Source: DAOUMF01 sp034411955 (GTDB lineage Bacteria > Chloroflexota > Dehalococcoidia > SM23-28-2 > RBG-16-64-32). From it: a stretch of 27,470 nucleotides of DNA. The notes below the pieces were generated by a model, which saw only the letters and a program-made list of their open reading frames with translations, did no database searches and had not been told where the DNA came from. A program made the translations under genes and the position numbers. Below are positions 23,404-27,470 of this stretch, one piece after another. Positions within the stretch are counted from its first letter, which is position 1, and each line of letters starts with the position of its first letter. The DNA lies in the NCBI GenBank assembly GCA_034411955.1, contig DAOUMF010000043.1:1-27470 (forward strand), written 5' to 3'.

Positions 23404-24135
23404 ATGGACTCTTGGGTTCTGGGATACGACGGCAACGCCGACGTGGAGCGTCACGCCGGCATCGAGCCGGAGCGCGCCGCTCCGCCCCTCCGCCTGCGCG
23501 TCGTCTCCGACTACATCTGACCGTGGTGCTTTATCGGCCTGGTGCGGGTCGAGCGGCTGTGCGAGGAGTTCGAAGTTGAGTTCGACGCCTGGGCATACGA
23601 CCTGCGGCCCGGCATCCCACCCGAGGGCCTGCCCCGCGATCAGGTGTACCGCGGCAACCGCTATCCCGCAGGCTATTTCGACAGGCTGCGCGACATGGCC
23701 CGGCAGTCCGGGATCGAGATGATCGCGCCGCCCGTGGTCGTCAACACCTCGAAGGCCCACCAGGCCACCGAGTTCGCCAAGGACTGCGGCCGTCTCCTGC
23801 AGTTCCACCGCGCCGCGTTCAGCGCCTACAGGGAGAGGGGCGAGAACATCGGCAGCGAGGACGTCCTCTGCCGCCTGGCCCGGGACTGCGGCCTGGACGG
23901 CGACGAGCTGCGCGCCGCCCTCGCCGACGGGCGCTACGCCCAGCGGGTTGAGGAGCAGATGGCCTGGGCCCGCGACGCCGGGCTCGGCGGCGTTCCTACG
24001 TTCATCTTCTCCGTCGAAGGCGGGTCCGCCTCTGGCGGAACCGAGAAGTTCACTCTGGTGGGCGCTCAGGACTACCAGGTCTTCGCCGACATCGCTCGCC
24101 GCATGCAGCGGAGCGTGCCGAAGACGGAGGGATGA
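23404..24135 (+). CDS. DsbA/FrnE-like thiol oxidoreductase, candidate selenoprotein (UPWC, TGA at 23518-23520)
   Basis: Thioredoxin-fold oxidoreductase of the DsbA/FrnE/HCCA-isomerase family, 243 residues if TGA is read as selenocysteine. From ATG 23404 the frame runs LRLRVVSDYI-TGA-PWCFIGLVRVERL: the stop sits exactly at the first Cys (residue 39) of the CPWCFIG motif, and Cys42 is intact. Family features continue downstream (FDAWAYDLRPGIPPEG, QFHRAAFSAYRERGENI, GVPTFIFSVEGG). A hairpin with GGU in its loop starts 13 bases after the TGA. Starting instead at GTG 23542 would remove the first beta strand and the whole active site. ATG 23404 follows a TATAAT promoter by 14 bases. A nonsense mutation or sequencing error (TGC to TGA) is the alternative. 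Confidence 0.75.
23518..23556 (+). promoter_or_regulatory. Candidate bacterial SECIS element
   Basis: Directly after TGA 23518-23520 an upper stem TCGGCC (23534-23539) pairs with GGTCGA (23547-23552), six pairs with one G-U, around the loop TGGTGCG with a GGU. CCG (23521-23523) can pair with CGG (23554-23556) as a base stem. Bacterial SECIS hairpins follow the UGA closely and carry G and U in the apical loop. Folding was done by eye. Confidence 0.55.
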
Positions 24136-24167
24136 CGCCTGCAACCGAATGGACGTGGATCACCGAA

Positions 24168-24210
24168 GGGCAGGCTGAAGCCTGCCCAGCCCGACAGGCT
24201 AAAGCCTGTC
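24168..24210 (+). repeat. Two tandem near-identical palindromes
   Basis: GGGCAGGCT-GA-AGCCTGCCC (24168-24187) and GACAGGCT-AA-AGCCTGTC (24193-24210), both built on CAGGCTRAAGCCTG, 5 bases apart. As RNA each forms a 7-8 bp stem with a UGAA or UAAA loop. They sit between the DsbA-like gene and an acyl-CoA dehydrogenase and resemble REP-type repeats. Confidence 0.75.
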
Positions 24211-24239
24211 CTTCCTGGAGATAGGACTTAGGAGGAGCG

Positions 24240-25418
24240 ATGGAGTTCAGGTTCACCCCTGAGGAGGAGGCGTTCCGGGCGGAGGTGCGCGACTTCTTGA
24301 AGAAGGAACTGCAGCCCGGCTGGCAGGATGAGTTCGACACGGAAACGGAGTTGGGAGCGGAGCAACAGTCGGAGTTCAGCAGGCAGTTCACCAAGAAGCT
24401 GGCGCAGCGGCACTGGCTGACGCTGCCCTGGCCTGTGGAGTATGGGGGGCTCAAGGCCTCCGTTATGCAGCAGATGATCTACAACGAGGAGATGGCCTAC
24501 GCCAGCGCCCCGGCCAGCTTCAGCATGGGTGTCGCCTGGGTTGGGCCCGCCCTCATGATCTACGGCACGGAGGAGCAGAAGAAGCGCTTCCTGCCACCCA
24601 TCGCAAGCCACGACGAGATATGGTGCACTCTCTACTCCGAGCCCACCGCAGGCTCCGACCTGGCATCCCTCAAGACGCGGGCGGTCAGGGACGGCGATGA
24701 GTGGGTCATCAGCGGCCAGAAGACGTGGACCACCGGCGCTCACCGCTCCGACTGGGGCTGGTTGGCGGCCCGCACTGACCCGGAGGCCCCCAAGCACAAG
24801 GGCATCAGTATGTTCATGGTTCCCATGGACGCCCCCGGCATAGCCATCCAACCCCTCATCAACATGGCCGGCATGCACGGCTTCAACGAGGTGTTCTTCG
24901 AGGACGTGCGTATCCCGGCCAACTACCTGGTGGGGCAGGAGAACAACGGCTGGTACCAACTTGCCGTGGCCCTGGACTTCGAGCGGACTTCGGTGGCGGG
25001 GGTGGCGCGGGCGCGCCGCTGGTGGGAGGACCTCCTCGCCTTCTCCCGCGATCACCGCTCCTTCGTGGAGGCGCGGCCGGGGGTGCGCTACCGTCTGGCC
25101 GAGATTGGCGTGGAGATAGAGGCCGGGCAGAACCTCTGCTACCACGTCGCCTCCCTCCAGCAGGCAGGCAAGATACCCAACTACGAGGCGTCCATCGCCA
25201 AGCTCTATTCGTCCGAACTGGGCCAGCGGCTGGCCGCAACGGGCATGGACCTGCTGGGGCTGTACGGCCAGTTGCACCCACACAGCAAGTACGCCTACCT
25301 ACGCGGCCGCATCGAGCGGTACTGCCAGGTGGCGGTGGCGGAGACGATCGCCGGCGGCACCAGCGAGATCATGCGCGCGATCATCGCCATCCGTGGCCTG
25401 GGGTTGCCACGGGGGTAG
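24240..25418 (+). CDS. Acyl-CoA dehydrogenase (FadE-like, second type)
   Basis: 392 residues, FAD-dependent acyl-CoA oxidation. The N-terminal helical region starts MEFRFTPEEEAFRAEVRDFL. The middle domain shows LYSEPTAGSDLASLKTRA and DEWVISGQKTWTTGAHRSDW, and the C-terminal domain ends VAVAETIAGGTSEIMRAIIAIRGLGLPRG. Compared with the enzyme at 20253-21413 it has LYSEP in place of LTEPN and GGTSEIMR in place of EGTSQIQR, typical of the branch used by many actinobacteria and Chloroflexota for branched or unusual acyl-CoAs. Whether the catalytic Glu is supplied elsewhere is not visible. ATG 24240 has GGAGGAG just upstream. Confidence 0.95.
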   Translation: MEFRFTPEEEAFRAEVRDFLKKELQPGWQDEFDTETELGAEQQSEFSRQFTKKLAQRHWLTLPWPVEYGGLKASVMQQMIYNEEMAYASAPASFSMGVAWVGPALMIYGTEEQKKRFLPPIASHDEIWCTLYSEPTAGSDLASLKTRAVRDGDEWVISGQKTWTTGAHRSDWGWLAARTDPEAPKHKGISMFMVPMDAPGIAIQPLINMAGMHGFNEVFFEDVRIPANYLVGQENNGWYQLAVALDFERTSVAGVARARRWWEDLLAFSRDHRSFVEARPGVRYRLAEIGVEIEAGQNLCYHVASLQQAGKIPNYEASIAKLYSSELGQRLAATGMDLLGLYGQLHPHSKYAYLRGRIERYCQVAVAETIAGGTSEIMRAIIAIRGLGLPRG

Positions 25419-25442
25419 CGCGACATTGTCGGCTGCCCTTCC

Positions 25443-25536
25443 TGTCATCCCGAGCCGAGCGGGGGGCAGAACGAAGTGGGGAGGAGGGCGAAGGATCTGG
25501 CGCCTCTCCTATCCGCTCGTCCTGCCGGCAGGCAGG
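25443..25536 (+). repeat. Mosaic of dispersed short repeats
   Basis: Intergenic tract with TGTCATCCCGAGC at 25443-25455, GAAGGATCTGG at 25490-25500 and the dispersed repeat copy CCTGCCGGCAGGCAGG at 25521-25536. The first two pieces recall the frequently seen TCATCCCGAGC...GAAGGATCT repeat of metagenome-derived genomes. No gene is supported in 25419-25579. Confidence 0.55.
25521..25536 (+). repeat. Dispersed repeat, copy 3 (intergenic)
   Basis: CCTGCCGGCAGGCAGG, the third copy of CCYGCCGGCAGGCRGG, just upstream of the methyltransferase gene. Confidence 0.6.
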
Positions 25537-25579
25537 CTTCAGGTCGCCCGGTGGGGAGTGGGGAAGAGAGGCACACCAG

Positions 25580-26215
25580 ATGTACGAGCACTAACGCCGC
25601 TCTCGCGACTACTACGAGCGCCGCGCACCCATCTACGATTGGGCCAACCGTCTCGCTTCGTTGCTCCGTGGTGCCCCCGACGTCCGTGAGCGCCGCAAGA
25701 CGGTTCGCCGTCTCAACCTCGAGCCGGGCCAGCGGGTGCTGGAGGTAAGCGTTGGCACGGGCAGCAACCTTCCCCTGATGGCAGAGCACCTGGGCCCTGA
25801 GGGTCGGATGGTCGGCCTGGACATCTCCCCGGCCATGCTCACCCGCTGTCGCCGCAAGTTGCGAGGGCGCGTGCTCAAGGCCGACCTTGTAGAGGGCGAG
25901 GCGGCTCACCTCCCGTTCTCCGACGACGCTTTCGACGCCGTCTTCCACCACGGCGGCATCGCCGAGTTCGGCGACAGGAGGGGCGCCATCGAGGAGATGT
26001 TCCGTGTCGCCCGCCCTGGCGCCAAAGCGGTCATCTGCGACGTCGGCGTGCCCCCCGACAGGCCCCTCTCCCTGATGAACCGCCTGCTCCTACGCTTCCA
26101 GCCCATCTACGATAAGCCGCCGCCCATCGACCTCGTACCCTCCGCCGCACGAGACGTGCGGCTCACCTGGTTTCGCGGCGGCGCCTGGTACATGATCGAG
26201 ATGACCAAGCCCTAA
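25580..26215 (+). pseudogene. SAM-dependent methyltransferase with in-frame TAA at codon 5
   Basis: Class I SAM methyltransferase related to the UbiE/small-molecule group. From ATG 25580, which has GAGAGG 8 bases upstream, the frame reads MYEH-TAA-RRSRDYYERRAPIYDWANRL, the usual N-terminus of this family, then motif I (VLEVSVGTGSNLPLM), acidic LDISP, DAVFHHGGIAEFGDRRGAI and ICDVGVPP. The stop is TAA at 25592-25594, and a single change from TAC (Tyr) would explain it. The only later start is TTG 25661, which deletes the DYYERRAPIYD helix. Possibilities are a recent nonsense allele, a sequencing or assembly error, or a shortened protein of 184 residues. Its stop is 2 bases from the start of tag. 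Confidence 0.65.
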
Positions 26216-26217
26216 CC

Positions 26218-26793
26218 ATGACGAAGCAGAAGCCTACCCGCCGCCGCTGTGGGTGGTCCACCGACCCACTGACGCTCGAATACCACGACAGGGAGTGGGG
26301 CGTGCCGGTGCACGACGACCGGACGCTGTTCGAGTCCCTGACACTGCAGGGTGCGCAGGCGGGGCTGAGCTGGCGGACGATCCTCAACAAGCGGGATAAC
26401 TACCGTCGGGCGTTCGACGGCTTCGATCCGGAGCGCGTCGCCCGATACGGTGAGCGGGACGTGGAGCGGCTGCTCGCCGATCCCGGCATCGTGCGCAACC
26501 GGCTGAAGATCGCGGCGACGATCAACAACGCTAAGCGCCTGTTGGAGGTGGCGGAGGAGTTCGGCTCGTTCGACAGGTACGTCTGGGGGCTCGTGGGCGG
26601 CAAGCCGATCAAGAATCGGTTCCGGTCGCTGAGCAAGCTGCCGGCGAAAACCGAGGTGTCGGACGCGATGAGCGTGGAGTTGAAACGGCGAGGGTTCCGG
26701 TTCGTGGGCTCCACCATCTGCTACGCCTTCATGCAGGCGGTGGGGATGGTCAATGACCACACCGTCGACTGCTTCCGGTACGATGAAGTGTAG
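26218..26793 (+). CDS. tag: DNA-3-methyladenine glycosylase I
   Basis: Excises 3-methyladenine from alkylated DNA, starting base excision repair. The 191 residues match Tag: RRRCGWSTDPLTLEYHDREWGVPVHDD at the N-terminus with the zinc-binding Cys11 and the family's GW...YHD..WG signature, ESLTLQGAQAGLSW in the middle, and C-terminal NDHTVDCFRYDEV with the matching His and Cys. Length is normal. ATG 26218 is 2 bases after the methyltransferase stop, so it is probably translated from the same mRNA. Confidence 0.95.
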   Translation: MTKQKPTRRRCGWSTDPLTLEYHDREWGVPVHDDRTLFESLTLQGAQAGLSWRTILNKRDNYRRAFDGFDPERVARYGERDVERLLADPGIVRNRLKIAATINNAKRLLEVAEEFGSFDRYVWGLVGGKPIKNRFRSLSKLPAKTEVSDAMSVELKRRGFRFVGSTICYAFMQAVGMVNDHTVDCFRYDEV

Positions 26794-26893
26794 GACATCG
26801 CCATCTGCGACCTGGGCCTTCCGTGAGGGTAGGTCGGCGGCAGTCGATTTCCGGACTAACTTTACGATTTACTGAGCCTCCACGGCGCATAAC
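26794..26893. other. Intergenic region between tag and GH15 gene
   Basis: No gene seen. A 6-bp CGACCT/AGGTCG hairpin with an inner CCTT/AGGG stem near 26807-26838 could be a weak terminator, but no T-run follows. Confidence 0.3.
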
Positions 26894-26922
26894 TTACTCG
26901 TGCAACCTGCGTTGTCTATATT
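26894..26922 (+). promoter_or_regulatory. Promoter of GH15 gene
   Basis: TTACTC (26894-26899), 17-base spacer, TATATT (26917-26922), in an unusually AT-rich patch for this genome, 38 bases before ATG 26960. Confidence 0.5.
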
Positions 26923-26959
26923 AGATTTCTAGGGAATTCACACCCGCGCGGGGGTTGGA

Positions 26960-27470
26960 ATGGCGTACCGGCGCATCAGTGAATACGGCGTGATCGGGGA
27001 TATGCACTCCGCCGCGCTCGTCAGCGCTGACGGCTCCATCGACTGGCTGTGCTTCCCCCGCTTCGACTCGCCCAGCGTGTTCGCCGCTCTCGTGGATGAC
27101 GCCGACGGCGGCTACTTCCGCATACGGCCCGTGGGAGACTTCCGCTCCGATCACTCCTATCAGCCGGACACTAACATCCTGGTCGGCGAGTTCCGCACCG
27201 ACAGCGGCGTCGCCATCCTGACCGACTTCATGCCGGTGGCGGACGAGATTACCGACTGCGATCATGACCTGGTGCGGATGGTCCGTTGCCAGAGCGGTTC
27301 CGTGGAGATGGATGTGGAGTTCAAGCCTCGGCTAGGCTACGCCCGCTCACCCACGACCATCAGCGTCAGCGGGCGGTCGGCGGTGGCGCGGCTCAACGGC
27401 GACTGCTTGAGCATGACCTCGGGCACGCCCCTGCAGGCAGTGGAGGGAGGCGCCGGCGCCCGCTTCACCC
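26960..27470 (+). CDS. Glycoside hydrolase family 15 protein, N-terminal part (3' truncated by window end)
   Basis: The frame from ATG 26960 is open to the window end (170 codons). It starts MAYRRISEYGVIGDMHSAAL and continues VSADGSIDWLCFPRFDSPSVFAALVDD, the classic N-terminus of GH15 (glucoamylase, trehalase or glucodextranase type) proteins, and then the beta-sandwich N-domain (YQPDTNILVGEFRTDSGVAILTDFMP). The catalytic (alpha/alpha) barrel with its two Glu lies beyond the window. Trehalase-type GH15 enzymes are common in Chloroflexota and actinobacteria. A G-rich stretch precedes the start but no clean ribosome binding site. Confidence 0.92.
   Translation, partial: MAYRRISEYGVIGDMHSAALVSADGSIDWLCFPRFDSPSVFAALVDDADGGYFRIRPVGDFRSDHSYQPDTNILVGEFRTDSGVAILTDFMPVADEITDCDHDLVRMVRCQSGSVEMDVEFKPRLGYARSPTTISVSGRSAVARLNGDCLSMTSGTPLQAVEGGAGARFT

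Noticed and set aside
23542..24135. DsbA-like gene starting at GTG 23542
   Set aside because: Would lack the first strand and the whole active-site motif that are plainly encoded upstream across the TGA.
24133..24225. 30-codon ORF starting in the stop codon of the DsbA-like gene
   Set aside because: It is mainly translation of the tandem palindromes; such repeats often give spurious ORFs.
25592..25594. Recoding of the TAA in the methyltransferase gene
   Set aside because: TAA is not read as selenocysteine or pyrrolysine; a nonsense mutation or sequence error is simpler.

Overview
The window is GC-rich bacterial chromosome packed with short intergenic gaps. Gene content points to a Chloroflexota bacterium, possibly Dehalococcoidia-like: T-box-controlled ileS, a RodZ-type HTH protein fused to a PASTA domain, an AmaP-like/ScpB/DUF503 cluster, several acyl-CoA dehydrogenases, a gram-positive-type LexA box, and short dispersed palindromic repeats. 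The phylum is an inference from content; no rRNA or phylogenetic marker search was possible. I saw no tRNA, rRNA, CRISPR array, transposase or phage gene.

Layout. 1-2162: the 3' part of a HAMP/HD-GYP signalling protein followed by a membrane-anchored protein with a Pro/Thr-rich stalk. 2215-5942: promoter, T-box riboswitch and a type 2 isoleucyl-tRNA synthetase whose HIGH motif reads GVHH and which carries a dispersed repeat inside its coding sequence. 5914-6900 (-): YihY/BrkB membrane protein with a terminator-like hairpin in its leader. 7223-8889: HTH-TM-PASTA protein and an alpha/beta hydrolase. 8886-12018 (-): a likely operon of a 44-residue zinc-ribbon microprotein, MtaB, an AmaP-like anchor, ScpB and DUF503. 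12205-13882: glycerate kinase overlapping a class II aldolase. 13872-16960 (-): a lipoprotein penicillin-binding protein, a possible 23-residue ORF, a zincin-fold metallopeptidase and a four-helix membrane protein. 17079-20266: CBS pair protein, ArsB/NhaD-type permease and MFS transporter. 20253-21413 (-): acyl-CoA dehydrogenase. 21657-23300: CrtI/RetSat-like FAD oxidoreductase. 23404-24135: DsbA/FrnE-like oxidoreductase with an in-frame TGA at its catalytic cysteine. 24240-25418: second acyl-CoA dehydrogenase. 25580-26215: methyltransferase with an in-frame TAA at codon 5. 26218-26793: DNA-3-methyladenine glycosylase I. 26960-end: truncated GH15 family protein.

The two strongest novelties are hidden from ordinary ORF calling. 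(1) At 23404-24135 the TGA replaces the first cysteine of a CPWC motif and is followed at once by a hairpin with GGU in its loop: a candidate selenoprotein with a UPWC active site. (2) At 11884-12018 (-) a 44-residue protein resembles the extreme C-terminal cysteine tail of B12-dependent ribonucleotide reductase (NrdJ). It sits behind a near-consensus promoter whose spacer and start region each hold a GAAC-N4-GTTC LexA-type box, so a free-standing, DNA-damage-inducible RNR tail is a real possibility.

Other recurring themes are four convergent gene pairs whose 3' ends all overlap, promoters placed almost on top of start codons (near-leaderless mRNAs), and small dispersed repeats that have entered genes and a riboswitch.
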